Assembly (NCBI RefSeq): GCF_019602855.1
Contig: NZ_CP080766.1
Coordinates: 2,604,001 to 2,668,000 of the forward strand
From: Cupriavidus pinatubonensis
GTDB taxonomy: Bacteria; Pseudomonadota; Gammaproteobacteria; Burkholderiales; Burkholderiaceae
Length of the DNA stretch: 64,000 nt
Direction of reading: 5' to 3'
Part shown: in pieces, positions 25,438 to 34,138 of the stretch
Position numbering within the stretch: position 1 is the first letter of the stretch
Layout: each line of letters starts with the position of its first letter
The notes under the pieces: generated by a model
What the model saw: only the letters and a program-made list of their open reading frames with translations
Databases searched by the model: none
What the model was told of the DNA's origin: nothing
Made by a program: the position numbers and the translations under genes

Positions 25438-26520
25438 TCAGGCCGCGCCAGTTTTCTCCAGCAACCGCAGCAGGCGCGCTTCGTCGGCCCGCAGGCGGGT
25501 TCTCGCGCGAACCGGACCGTCGGCATTCGCTTCGCCGGAAAGGAACGCGTCAATGACCGCCGGGTGGACGTAGCACTTGCGGCAGACCGCGACCGTATTG
25601 CGCAGGCGTTGCGCCACGGTCTTGATGGCGTCGGCCACGGCCTTGCGGCGCTGGGCTTCCTGCTCCGTGGTCTCGGCAGCCACCTTGCGCAGCAGCGCCA
25701 GCGCATGGACGCTACCGGCCCAGGTGCGAAAGTCCTTGGCCGTGAATTCGCCGCCGGTCACTTCGCGCAGGTACGCATTGACGTCCGTCGAGCCGATGTC
25801 GCGCACTTGTCCGTCGCTGTCGACGTACTTGAACAGGCATTGGCCAGGCAGATCGGCGCAGTTGCGCACGACGCGCGCGACGCGCGGGTCGTTGACGGAT
25901 ACGTCGTGGGTAATGCCGCTCTTGCCCGTGAACTGGAACCGCAGCCGGCTGCCGCGCACCGTGACATGCCGGGGCCGCAGCGTGGTCAGGCCGTAGGTGC
26001 GGTTCTGCCGCGCATAGCGCGGTGTGCCGACGCGCACGAGCGTGGCGTCCAGCAGACGCACCACGGCCGCCGCCACTTTCTCGCGCGGCATGCCATTGCG
26101 CGCCAGGTCGCGCTCGACGCGCGCGCGCAGCCGCGGGAGGATCGTGCCGAATTGCGCAAGGCGGCCGTATTTGTCGGTGTCGCGCAGCGCGTCCCAGTCG
26201 GGGTGGTAGACATACTGCTTGCGGCCGCGAGCGTCGCGCCCTGTGGCCTGCAGGTGTCCGCTGGGGTCGGGGCAGATCCATACGGCCTCATAGGCCGGCG
26301 GAATGGCCAGCGTGGCAATACGTGCGAGCGTGGCGGCGTCGCGTACGCGATTGCCCTTTGGGTCGACATAGCTGAAGCCGCTGCCGCGCCGTATCCGCGT
26401 GATGCCGGGCGTGCTGTCGTCCACGTGGCGCAGCCCCGCCTCGCGCAGCGCGATTTCGGTGTCGTCCGCGACGCCACCGGCCACGGCGGCCTCGGCGCAG
26501 CAGGTATCCGATGCTCGCAT
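25438..26520 (-). CDS. Poxvirus-type DNA topoisomerase IB
   Basis: Relaxes supercoils by a transient 3'-phosphotyrosyl bond without ATP. 360 residues, normal for the bacterial type. Visible: the N-terminal domain TRIRRGSGFSYVDPKGN and IPPAYEAVWICPDPSGHLQATGRDARGRKQYVYH, then the catalytic domain with RVGTPRYARQNRTYGLTTLRPRH (Arg), FTGKSGI (catalytic Lys about 200), FTAKDFRTWAGSV (Arg/Trp) and catalytic Tyr317 in KCYVHPAVIDAF. The start at 26520 is fixed by GGAGGAG upstream; the longer frame to 26556 is unlikely. Sits in the stress island next to the ParB-like gene, consistent with a DNA-protection or repair role. Confidence 0.93.
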   Translation of the reverse strand: MRASDTCCAEAAVAGGVADDTEIALREAGLRHVDDSTPGITRIRRGSGFSYVDPKGNRVRDAATLARIATLAIPPAYEAVWICPDPSGHLQATGRDARGRKQYVYHPDWDALRDTDKYGRLAQFGTILPRLRARVERDLARNGMPREKVAAAVVRLLDATLVRVGTPRYARQNRTYGLTTLRPRHVTVRGSRLRFQFTGKSGITHDVSVNDPRVARVVRNCADLPGQCLFKYVDSDGQVRDIGSTDVNAYLREVTGGEFTAKDFRTWAGSVHALALLRKVAAETTEQEAQRRKAVADAIKTVAQRLRNTVAVCRKCYVHPAVIDAFLSGEANADGPVRARTRLRADEARLLRLLEKTGAA

Positions 26521-26693
26521 CGCTCGGCTCCTCCCAGGCAAAAGGCGGCGCGCCATACAGTGCGCCGGACCCTTTCATTTTATGGAGCGCGCGCGCGATG
26601 TTCAGTGGAGGCTGTCCTACAAGACTCGCGTGGCGGAAGCCATCTCCGCCACGCTGATCAGGGAGGGCGAGGCCGGCACGTGACCGGGGCCGT

Positions 26694-26861
26694 TCAACGT
26701 GGCTGCACGCGCCAGCCGCGCAGCATCACGCGCAGGCGCACCACGATTCGGCGCAGGTTGCGTCCCGGGCGAGCCAGTTCGCGCATGGCGCGCAGGCGGT
26801 CGGCGTCGTGCGCGGCAACCTCGGTGTGGCGGAAGTCAGGCAGCAGGATCGAGAACTTCAT
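26694..26861 (-). CDS. Small basic protein, unknown
   Basis: 55 residues starting MKFSILLPDFRHTEVAAHD and ending in an Arg-rich segment (RNLRRIVVRLRVMLRGWRV). GGAG lies 6-9 bases before the ATG at 26861. The net charge is strongly positive, which would suit nucleic-acid or membrane contact. It is not recognised and could be spurious. It is located behind topoisomerase IB on the same strand, about 170 bases upstream of that gene's start. Confidence 0.45.
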   Translation of the reverse strand: MKFSILLPDFRHTEVAAHDADRLRAMRELARPGRNLRRIVVRLRVMLRGWRVQPR

Positions 26862-27615
26862 GTCGGGTCTCCGGTGAATTCCCGATCCGGCGCCAGAGGT
26901 CATGGTTGCGGCGGCCGGAACCGGGAGGATTCGGGAACGGCGCGCGGGAGGACGCCGCTACGCGCCGGCTTCGGTAAGGGACTGCAAGGGTCGTCGGGCA
27001 TGGAGAGGCTCCGGTCAGCGTGGATCGGCGTGCGCCACCGCGTGTGCCAGCAAGGCTGGCGAACGAGGAACGGCGAAGGGCGCACGGCTACCGCCACGGG
27101 CAGCGGCGCGCATACTGTATGGGGCGCGCGCCGGCGACATGGCGAAACGGCATGCGCGGCGGCTCGCGGCACGAGCGGGCCGACATGCGATACAAATTGT
27201 GAGGTGCGGGAAAAAAAGGGCCGCGGCGAATGCCGCGATCGATGCGCACCGTCAGGCAACGACTTGCCAGACAGTGGCCCTGTGATGCACTGCCGATGGA
27301 AACATCAGCAGCGAAAAAGGATGGGGGTCTGGCGAGGGTTACCGGCGATGTCCGTCAGGACAACTGGCTGAGTCCAATTTGGAACCCCAAGGCTTTAAAC
27401 AGCGCGCAGTCTAGCCCCGCATCCGGCATGCGTCAACCTTCACGGACGCACGCAGTTGCCGCAAGTGCTGTAGGACGCCCACATGGCAAAAAGCGTCAGC
27501 CGTGCTGGCGCAATAGGCTATTGCCGTGTGCAAAGCGGTGAACCACACTGCTGCAGCCAGGCGCTTGCCTCGACGCAGCGCGCCGTAGAACACAGATGAC
27601 AAGGTTGGAGACATC
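26862..27615. other. Long non-coding stretch before the acyl-CoA synthetase
   Basis: 754 bases with no gene I can support. Frames on both strands give Arg/Ala-rich translations without SD or family motifs. The segment 27190-27420 is less GC-rich than its surroundings (e.g. GAGGTGCGGGAAAAAAAGGG). The last 100 bases should contain the promoter of the synthetase gene; GTTGGAGACATC before 27616 is its SD. An unannotated RNA gene is possible but I see no recognisable fold. Confidence 0.4.
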
Positions 27616-29277
27616 ATGCGCGATTACACCGAGACCTTTGCCGGATTTTCGTACCAGGACACCGTCAGCCGTCAGTTGCACGGCAGCCTGGATGCCATGA
27701 ACGCCTGCGTGGAATGCTGCGACCGGCACGCGCTGCCGGGCCGCATCGCGCTGTTCTGGGAGGGGCGCGACGGAACGTCCGAAACCTGGACGTTCGCCCA
27801 GCTCAAGGCCCTGTCCGCAAAAGTCGCGGGCTTCCTGAAGGCCCAAGGCGTGCAACCCGGTGATCGCGTGGCGGGTTTGCTGCCGCGCACGCCGGAACTG
27901 CTGGCCACCATCCTCGGCACCTGGCGCGCTGGCGCGGTCTACCAGCCGCTGTTTACGGCGTTCGGCCCGAAGGCCATCGAACACCGGCTCAATGCGTCGG
28001 GTGCGAAGTTCGTGGTGACCGACGGCGCCAATCGCAGCAAGCTGGACGACGTTGCCGACTGCCCGCCCATCGTCACCGTGGCCGGCGCCAAGGGCCGCGG
28101 CCTTGTGCGTGGGGACTTCAGCTTCTGGGCCGAAGTGGACCGCCAGCCCGCCGAATTCGAGCCCGTCATGCGCCGTGGCGACGACCCGTTCCTGATGATG
28201 TTCACGTCGGGCACCACGGGCCCGGCCAAGCCGTTGCAGGTGCCGCTGAAGGCCATCGTCGCGTTCGCGGGCTATATGCGCGATGCGGTGGACCTGCGCG
28301 ACGCGGACGCGTTCTGGAACCTGGCCGATCCCGGCTGGGCCTATGGCCTGTACTACGCGGTCACGGGCCCGCTGGCGCTGGGCCATCCGACCACGTTCTA
28401 CGACGGCCCGTTCAGCGTGGAAAGCACGTGCCGCGTGATCGAGAAATACGGCATCACCAACCTGGCGGGCTCGCCCACCGCATACCGGCTGCTGATCGCG
28501 GCCGGCAAGGCGGTATCGGGCCCGCTGCGCGGCAAGCTGCGCGCGGTCAGCAGCGCGGGCGAGCCGCTCAACCCCGAAGTCATCCGCTGGTTCGCCAATG
28601 AGCTGGGCGTGACCATTCACGACCACTACGGCCAGACCGAAACCGGCATGGTGCTGTGCAACCACCATGCGCTGTCGCATACGGTGCGCATGGGCGCCGC
28701 GGGCTTTGCCAGCCCGGGCCACCGCGTGGTCGTGCTTGACGACGAGAACCGCGAACTGCCGGCTGGCCAGCCGGGCACGCTGGCGCTGGATCTCACGCAG
28801 TCGCCGATGTGCTGGTTCCCCGGCTACCACGGCACGCCGACGCGCGCCTTCGTCGGCAACTACTACCTGACCGGCGATTCGGCCGAACTCAACGACGACG
28901 GCAGCATCAGCTTTATCGGCCGGGCGGACGACGTGATCACGACCTCGGGCTACCGGGTCGGGCCGTTCGACGTCGAAAGCGCGCTGATCGAGCATCCGGC
29001 CGTGGTCGAGACGGCCGTGATCGGCAAGCCCGATCCCGAGCGCACCGAGCTGATCAAGGCCTTCGTCGTGCTCGATCCGCAATACCGGCCTACGCCAGAA
29101 CTGGCCGAGGAGTTGCGCCTGCACGTGCGCAAGCGCCTGGCGGCACACGCCTACCCGCGCGAAATCGAATTCGTGCCGGAACTGCCCAAGACCCCCAGCG
29201 GCAAGGTGCAGCGCTTTATCCTGCGCAACCAGGAGGTCGCCAAGGCACGCGAAGCGCAGGGTGCGCAGGCCGCCTGA
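27616..29277 (+). CDS. AMP-forming acyl-CoA synthetase (acetyl/propionyl-CoA ligase type)
   Basis: Adenylates a carboxylic acid and transfers it to CoA. 553 residues, full length. Adenylation P-loop FTSGTTGPAKPLQVP (about 197), ADPGWAYGLYYAVTGPLALG, SAGEPLNPEVIRWF, the HDHYGQTETGM motif (about 336), YLTGDSAELNDDG, the hinge GRADDVITTSGYRVGPFDVE, and the C-terminal catalytic Lys in LPKTPSGKVQR. The GWAYG motif places it near short-chain or aromatic acid synthetases; the substrate is not predictable. It is a single gene with GGAG before ATG 27616. Confidence 0.87.
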   Translation: MRDYTETFAGFSYQDTVSRQLHGSLDAMNACVECCDRHALPGRIALFWEGRDGTSETWTFAQLKALSAKVAGFLKAQGVQPGDRVAGLLPRTPELLATILGTWRAGAVYQPLFTAFGPKAIEHRLNASGAKFVVTDGANRSKLDDVADCPPIVTVAGAKGRGLVRGDFSFWAEVDRQPAEFEPVMRRGDDPFLMMFTSGTTGPAKPLQVPLKAIVAFAGYMRDAVDLRDADAFWNLADPGWAYGLYYAVTGPLALGHPTTFYDGPFSVESTCRVIEKYGITNLAGSPTAYRLLIAAGKAVSGPLRGKLRAVSSAGEPLNPEVIRWFANELGVTIHDHYGQTETGMVLCNHHALSHTVRMGAAGFASPGHRVVVLDDENRELPAGQPGTLALDLTQSPMCWFPGYHGTPTRAFVGNYYLTGDSAELNDDGSISFIGRADDVITTSGYRVGPFDVESALIEHPAVVETAVIGKPDPERTELIKAFVVLDPQYRPTPELAEELRLHVRKRLAAHAYPREIEFVPELPKTPSGKVQRFILRNQEVAKAREAQGAQAA

Positions 29278-29431
29278 TCGCCACGCAAACGCCGGCACAG
29301 CGCTTCCTATAATGGGGAGGCGGTGCCGGCCGTCTCCTGGTCATTGGTAGCAGGCGGGCGCCGCGCCAGGCGTGCCTGCAGGCAGGGGCACGCTCCTTCC
29401 GGGCTCCAGACCATCAGGCGAGGCAGACATC

Positions 29432-30163
29432 ATGCAGAGTAGCGAAGCGGTGCTGACGCAGGCGCGCGCAGCATTGGCACATGTGCCTTATCAGGGTCAC
29501 CACCTCAATCCCACGATCCAGTTGCGGCTGTCCGACGGCGCGCTGATCCTGGAGGGCGAGGTGGCGGACATTGTCGACAAAACCCGCGCGGCCGCGATGG
29601 TGCGGCGAGTGGACGGCGTGACGAGCGTAATCGACCACCTGCGCGTGGCCGACGGTGGCACGCCCGTGGGTGACGGCGAGCTGCGCGATGCGGTGTGCGA
29701 GCGACTGCTTAACGCGATCGATTTCCGCAATTTCAAGATCTGTGCGAAGGTCAAGGGGCACCTTGAGGCCATGCGCGAAGCCGTGGGCGAACGCAGCGGC
29801 TGGATCGAAGTGGCCGCCAGCAACGGCGTGGTCACGCTGTCCGGGCAAGTGATCAGCCTGTCGCATATGCGCCTGGCCGGCGTGCTGGCGTGGTGGTCGC
29901 GCGGCTGCCGCTGCGTGGTCAATGAACTCGTGGTGGCACCCGACGAGGCCGACCGCGACGACGAGATCACCGAAGCGCTGATGCTCGTGCTCGAAACCGA
30001 CCCGTTCATCGACGCGGGCCGCATCACGGTTCGCACCGATAACCACGTCGTGACGCTGGAAGGCTACGCGGCCACCGATTACGCGCGCAAGCAGATCGAG
30101 CGCGACGCGTGGTACGTGCACGGCGTGGAGAACGTCATCAACCATATCGTGCTGCGCAGCTGA
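29432..30163 (+). CDS. Three-repeat BON-domain protein
   Basis: 243 residues built of three BON-type repeats at about 10-75, 85-160 and 170-243 (GALILEGEVADIVDKTRAAA; WIEVAASNGVVTLSGQVIS; HVVTLEGYAATDYARKQIE). No signal peptide or membrane segment, so cytosolic. The central repeat has an insertion (KVKGHLEAMREAVGERS). It differs from the two Gly-rich BON proteins upstream and lacks their GPKGY linker. ATG 29432 follows GAGGCAGACATC; an upstream in-frame ATG at 29372 is in non-conserved sequence. A perfect hairpin follows 30 bases after the stop. Confidence 0.8.
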   Translation: MQSSEAVLTQARAALAHVPYQGHHLNPTIQLRLSDGALILEGEVADIVDKTRAAAMVRRVDGVTSVIDHLRVADGGTPVGDGELRDAVCERLLNAIDFRNFKICAKVKGHLEAMREAVGERSGWIEVAASNGVVTLSGQVISLSHMRLAGVLAWWSRGCRCVVNELVVAPDEADRDDEITEALMLVLETDPFIDAGRITVRTDNHVVTLEGYAATDYARKQIERDAWYVHGVENVINHIVLRS

Positions 30164-30192
30164 GCGGCTGATTCCGGCTTTATCTCTATATT

Positions 30193-30227
30193 CGCGGGCG
30201 GTTCCGGTCAAAGACCGGCCGCCCGCG
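30193..30227 (+). terminator. Strong GC hairpin after BON gene
   Basis: CGCGGGCGG-tt-CCGGTC, loop AAA, GACCGG-CCGCCCGCG: a 15-bp stem with a 2-nt bulge. No T-tract follows, so it may act as a Rho-assisted terminator or mRNA 3'-end stabiliser. Confidence 0.55.
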
Positions 30228-30313
30228 CAGACTTTGGCGTCCGCCATCTTCCCAGTTCGTCAGGCAACGGCTAGCATCGGCAGGTTTGTGATGACCTGCC
30301 GAGAGGAGACTTC

Positions 30314-31588
30314 ATGCCGCTTGCCCTTCGTCCGTTCGCCGTTGCCGCTGCCGCGGCCATGACCCTTGGTGCCACCGGCTCCGCGCAGGCCGCCGGCAAT
30401 GCCGGTAACGCCGATACCGCGCTGCTGGATGCCGCGCGCGCCGCGCAGCCCGCGGTCGTGCAATCGCTCAAGGAGATGGTGTCGATCGAATCCGGCAGTG
30501 CCAACGCCGAAGGCCTTGCGCAGATGGCCAGCTATACCGAGCGCCGTCTGCAGGCGCTGGGTGCGCAGGTGGAACGGCTGCCGGTTGCGAAGGGGCCGGG
30601 CACGATGATCCGTGGCACGCTCCAGGGCACGGGCAAGGCGCGCATCATGCTGATCGCCCACATGGATACGGTCTACCCGGCTGGCATCCTCGCCACGCAG
30701 CCCATACGCGAAGACGGCAACCGGCTCTACGGGCCGGGCATTGCCGACGACAAGGGCGGCATTGCGCTGATCGTCCATTCGCTGGAGATACTCAAGCAGC
30801 GCGGCTGGCGCGATTATGCGCAGATCACCGTGCTGTTCAACCCGGATGAGGAAATCGGTTCGGGCGGCTCGGGCCGGACGATTGCCACACTGGCCGACCA
30901 GCATGACGTGGTGCTCTCCTTCGAGCCCAACGCGGCGAAGGCGGTTGCCAGACAAGAATCGCTGCTGCTCGGTGCCAGTGGCACCGCCAGCGCCGTCATG
31001 CATGTGCACGGGCGCGCGTCGCATGCCGGCGCGGCACCGGACCTTGGCCACAATGCCTTGCTGGAACTCGCTTACCAGCTTCAGCAGACGCGTGACACGG
31101 CAAAGCTGGTTCCGGGCTCGCAACTCAACTGGACGCAGGCGAGCGCGGGCCAGGTGCGGAACCAGATTCCCGATAGCGCGGTTGCCTACGCCGATGTCCG
31201 TATCAGCGCCGACGGCGCCGACGAGAAGCTGCGCGCCGCGTTGCAGGAGAAGGTCAATGCCAGCCAACTGGTCCCGGACACGCGCACCACGGTGACCATG
31301 GAAGCAGGGCGGCCGCCTTACGTTGCCGACGCGCGCGGGCGCGCACTGGCACAGCGTGCCCAGGAAATCTATGCCGAGCTCGATGGCCGCCGGCTGGGGC
31401 TCGTCGAAGGTACCGGTGGCGGCACCGATGCGGGCTTTGCGTCGCGATCGGGCAAGGCCGTGGTGGTTGAAAGCTTCGGGCTGTCAGGCTTTGGCTATCA
31501 CGCCCGCGACGAGTACATCGAGCTCGATTCCATCGTGCCGCGCCTGTACCTCGTGACGCGGATGCTGCAGGAGATCGGCCGGCGCTGA
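30314..31588 (+). CDS. M20-family metallopeptidase, glutamate carboxypeptidase (CPG2)-like, exported
   Basis: Zinc exopeptidase that removes C-terminal glutamate or a similar amino acid from peptides or folate-like substrates. 424 residues with a signal peptide (about 1-26, ending AQA). Metal ligands: LIAHMDTVYPAG (His/Asp), GPGIADDKGG (bridging Asp), FNPDEEIGSGGS (catalytic Glu and ligand Glu), and HARDEYIELD near the C-terminus; the dimerisation domain lies between. GAGGAG precedes the start. It is a single gene, convergent with the sensor kinase 35 bases away. Confidence 0.88.
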   Translation: MPLALRPFAVAAAAAMTLGATGSAQAAGNAGNADTALLDAARAAQPAVVQSLKEMVSIESGSANAEGLAQMASYTERRLQALGAQVERLPVAKGPGTMIRGTLQGTGKARIMLIAHMDTVYPAGILATQPIREDGNRLYGPGIADDKGGIALIVHSLEILKQRGWRDYAQITVLFNPDEEIGSGGSGRTIATLADQHDVVLSFEPNAAKAVARQESLLLGASGTASAVMHVHGRASHAGAAPDLGHNALLELAYQLQQTRDTAKLVPGSQLNWTQASAGQVRNQIPDSAVAYADVRISADGADEKLRAALQEKVNASQLVPDTRTTVTMEAGRPPYVADARGRALAQRAQEIYAELDGRRLGLVEGTGGGTDAGFASRSGKAVVVESFGLSGFGYHARDEYIELDSIVPRLYLVTRMLQEIGRR

Positions 31589-31623
31589 GGTTGCATAAAT
31601 GCTGAAAAGCGGCGCCCGCCCCG

Positions 31624-32745
31624 CTATGGGCGCCGCGGCAGCCTCACGCCGAACGCCGTCTCTGTACTATCCGAACGCACGTAGATGGACCCGCGATGCG
31701 CCCTGGCGATTTCACTGGCGATATAAAGGCCCAGCCCTAGTCCCGCCTGGGCATCACTGACGGCGGTGTGGCAAGGACCGCGCTGAAGCGGATCAAACAT
31801 GCGCTCCAGTGTCTCTTCGTCAATGGCGGGCCCGATGTTCCGGACCTCAAAGCACACCTCGTCATCGTCCGCGCTTGCCACCACGCGTACCGGCGCGTCC
31901 TGCGCACCGTAATTGATGGCATTGAGCACAAGGTTGCCCAGCAGTTGCTGCAGGCGCTGACCGTCCCAGTATCCCTGCAGGTTGCCAGTCAACTCGAGAT
32001 CGATCTGGCGGCCGGGATGGGACGCACGCAACTGGTCCACGACATCAACAAAAACCTCGGCCAGATCGACATCGCGCGGGCTGATGTTGACGCCCAGGCC
32101 GAGCTTGGTCCGGTTGAAGTCGCACAGGTCGTCCAGAAGCGTCTGCATGCGCGCACCGCTGCGGATCAGCCGCGCCGCCGCATCTGAAACGGCTTCGCCC
32201 GCGTTCAGCGCGGCAAGATAGGAGGCCGTCATCCGGATGGTTTGCAGGGGACTGCGCATGTCATGCCCAAGCATGCCTAGCAGCAAGTTGTGCGCCTGCT
32301 CGACTTGCATGCTGAAAAAACTGACCGATTCTGCCAGAGCCTGGTCGATGGCCTCGTTGAACCGGATCATGTCGTCGAGATGCGGGGCAACCGACTCGCA
32401 CTGGTCCATCCACAAGCGCAGGACGCTGGCGCGAAGTGCACGATATTCGGCAGCCAGCTGGTTGATATTAAAGCCGCTTCTCGCGCGCAGGACCGCATGG
32501 GTTTGCGCGGCAGTCTCGGGTGCGCCGCTCAGTTGCGGAGCACGGCCCAGAGATTTCTGGCGCTGCTGGTCGCGCGTCTGGGGCATTGTCAGGTCGTGCG
32601 CGATCGCCTGCAGGATCTGTTGCGCATGGTCGCGCAAGGCCATCGAATCCAGATCCTTCGCGGCCGGTAGCAGAGAGGCCGCAAACGTCTCCCACTCCTC
32701 CAGAATGGGCTCGATGTTGCGCAAGATGAAGTCAGCTAGCCGCAT
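31624..32745 (-). CDS. Orphan sensor histidine kinase with RsbRD-like N-terminus
   Basis: 373 residues, soluble, no transmembrane segments. Residues 1-145 form a helical RsbRD/globin-like sensor region (FILRNIEPILEEWETFAASLLP ... RSGFNINQLAAEYRALRASVLRLW) found in stress kinases. Dimerisation box LLLGMLGHDMRSPLQTI with phospho-acceptor His161, N-box LLGNLVLNAINYG, G1 FEVRNIGPAIDEETLERMFDPL and G2 GLGLGLYIASEIARAHRG. No response regulator gene is adjacent, so its partner is elsewhere. Members of this group in Burkholderiaceae often act in stress or phage-shock-type sensing; that is inference. Confidence 0.85.
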   Translation of the reverse strand: MRLADFILRNIEPILEEWETFAASLLPAAKDLDSMALRDHAQQILQAIAHDLTMPQTRDQQRQKSLGRAPQLSGAPETAAQTHAVLRARSGFNINQLAAEYRALRASVLRLWMDQCESVAPHLDDMIRFNEAIDQALAESVSFFSMQVEQAHNLLLGMLGHDMRSPLQTIRMTASYLAALNAGEAVSDAAARLIRSGARMQTLLDDLCDFNRTKLGLGVNISPRDVDLAEVFVDVVDQLRASHPGRQIDLELTGNLQGYWDGQRLQQLLGNLVLNAINYGAQDAPVRVVASADDDEVCFEVRNIGPAIDEETLERMFDPLQRGPCHTAVSDAQAGLGLGLYIASEIARAHRGSIYVRSDSTETAFGVRLPRRP

Positions 32746-32955
32746 AGGTGTCCCTACGAGAAAATGTGACGCACTGCATCTTTCAGGCTTGTGAAAAACA
32801 TATTAACCGCAAAACAGGGACGCACAAGGTCTGTGGTGCTCGCTGCACATTCGCGGCCTTGCGTCACATGCCGACGATGCATATCACGCCGACGGATTGC
32901 TCATGGCAGGGGTTCGTGCGGATTCGCACAATGGAAAGGCCTACTGGAGCCTTTC

Positions 32956-33249
32956 ATGCCTAGCATCTTCACCCTTCAAGCGGAATGCCGGCGCCTGCAA
33001 CTGCAAGCCGGCGTGGAACTGGCCTGCCGCGGCGGCAGCGTGTGGCTGACGTTCGAAACGCGGGACCGAACATCCGAGGACGTCGTGCTTGCGCCGGGCG
33101 AGCGCTATCGGCTGCGCCGCGACGCCGAGGTGTTTGTTGCCGCTCTGCACGGAGCGGGCCCCGCATTGTGCGAGATCGATGCGCCGTCACTGGGGCACCG
33201 CGTTGCCGTGCCGTGGCTCAGGTGGTTGCGGGATGCGTGGACATCCTGA
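32956..33249 (+). CDS. DUF2917 protein
   Basis: 97 residues: LQLQAGVELACRGGSVWLTFETRDRTSEDVVLAPGERYRLRRDAEVFVAALHGAGPALCEI is the DUF2917 pattern, a small cupin-like beta fold common in Burkholderiaceae and of unknown role. GGAG is 6-9 bases before the ATG. The last 32 bases overlap the decayed LysR remnant on the other strand, consistent with that remnant no longer being under selection. Confidence 0.75.
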   Translation: MPSIFTLQAECRRLQLQAGVELACRGGSVWLTFETRDRTSEDVVLAPGERYRLRRDAEVFVAALHGAGPALCEIDAPSLGHRVAVPWLRWLRDAWTS

Positions 33250-33523
33250 CGGTTTGCTCGGCCTGTTCGCAGATCCATTCGGCCACGCGCCTGACATCAT
33301 TGCGCGGATCTGGCGTGGCGAAGATCAGCCAGTAAGCGTTCGGGCTTGGCGGTGCCGACCGAATGGTCGGCACGATCACCAACTGGCCGCCTTCAATCAA
33401 CGGCCGCATGAGTTCAAGCCTGCCCAACGCAATGCCTTGCCCCGCCAGCGCGGCGTGGATCACCTGGTCGTACTGGTTGAAGCGAAGCATGCCGCGCTGG
33501 CTCGCCCGCCGGTAGCCGCGTGG
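33218..33523 (-). pseudogene. C-terminal remnant of a LysR-type regulator
   Basis: The reverse-strand frame reads MLRFNQYDQVIHAALAGQGI, then LGRLELMRPLIEGGQLV and YWLIFATPDPRNDVRRVAEWICEQAE, which is the end of the LysR co-inducer-binding domain of GcvA-type regulators. Only about 100 residues of the expected 300 are left; the HTH and most of the effector domain are missing, and homology stops abruptly near 33523 where an MFS fragment begins on the other strand. No start codon with SD is present. A deletion scar is the simplest reading. Confidence 0.7.
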
Positions 33524-33535
33524 CTGGAGCGTTCT

Positions 33536-33892
33536 TTGATTTCGACTGCCACCGCTTCCTCGCCGGGCGCCACGCCGTGGTGGCGGCAGCTTCGGGTGCT
33601 GGTGCTCGCCGGCGGCGTGCTGATGGGACTGGCGCTGGGCGTGCGCCATGTGCAGGGACTGTTCCTGCTCCCAATCATTGCCGAGCGCGGCTGGACGCGC
33701 GAATCGTTCGGCTTCGCGATGGCGGTGCAGAACCTGACCTGGGGACTGGTGCAGCCGTTCACCGGCATGCTGGCCGACCGTTTCGGCTCATGGAAGGTGA
33801 TGGCTGGCGGCCTGGCGCTGTACGCAGCGTTGCACTGCCCGATCGATGACCGGCAGATCCAGCGGGGCGGCTTTGTGCCGGCGCGGTCATGA
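33536..33892 (+). pseudogene. N-terminal fragment of an MFS transporter
   Basis: From a possible TTG at 33536 the frame gives about 100 residues of a major-facilitator transporter: WWRQLRVLVLAGGVLMGLALGVRHVQGLFLLPIIAERGWTRE, then GLVQPFTGMLADRFGSWKVMAGGLALYAALHC, including the helix 2-3 D-R-F-G motif. Homology ends at about 33838 and the frame closes with unrelated sequence at 33892; a full transporter is near 400 residues. Truncated on its 3' side, next to the truncated LysR gene: both look like survivors of a single deletion event. Confidence 0.7.
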
Positions 33893-34029
33893 CACCGCGC
33901 CGGGGTCCGATGCTGGGTGCATGGCTCTCTGCGCTGGGACTGGCGGCGCTGTGCACGGTGGCATTGGTGGAGTGGCTGGAGCCGGCACATGCGCTCGCGT
34001 GGGTCCAGTTGATGTCGCTGTGCCGGTAG
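33889..34029 (+). pseudogene. Possible fragment of a small membrane protein
   Basis: The frame from ATG 33889 gives 46 residues with one hydrophobic segment (MLGAWLSALGLAALCTVALVEWL) and a short tail. It overlaps the end of the MFS fragment (ATGA) and has no good SD. It may be the tail of a decayed membrane protein at the same deletion scar, or a tiny real gene. Not recognised. Confidence 0.3.
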
Positions 34030-34138
34030 CTTAGGCTTTTTGAACGGTATGCAGGGTCGCCCGCGTGCACGGACCAGGACTCTGCCCGCAGCAACGCTGA
34101 CGAAGAACCCGCGTCCCAAAGAACAAGAACCCAGGCGC

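Noticed and set aside
26900..27615. Possible genes in the 754-base gap before the acyl-CoA synthetase
   Set aside because: Frames of 60-187 codons on both strands are Arg/Gly/Ala-rich, without SD or motif; I report the gap as non-coding.
29308..29313. TATAAT upstream of the third BON gene
   Set aside because: No -35 element at suitable spacing; not enough for a promoter call.
30193..30227. Hairpin after the third BON gene as a strict intrinsic terminator
   Set aside because: The stem is excellent but no T-tract follows, so it is listed with reduced confidence only.
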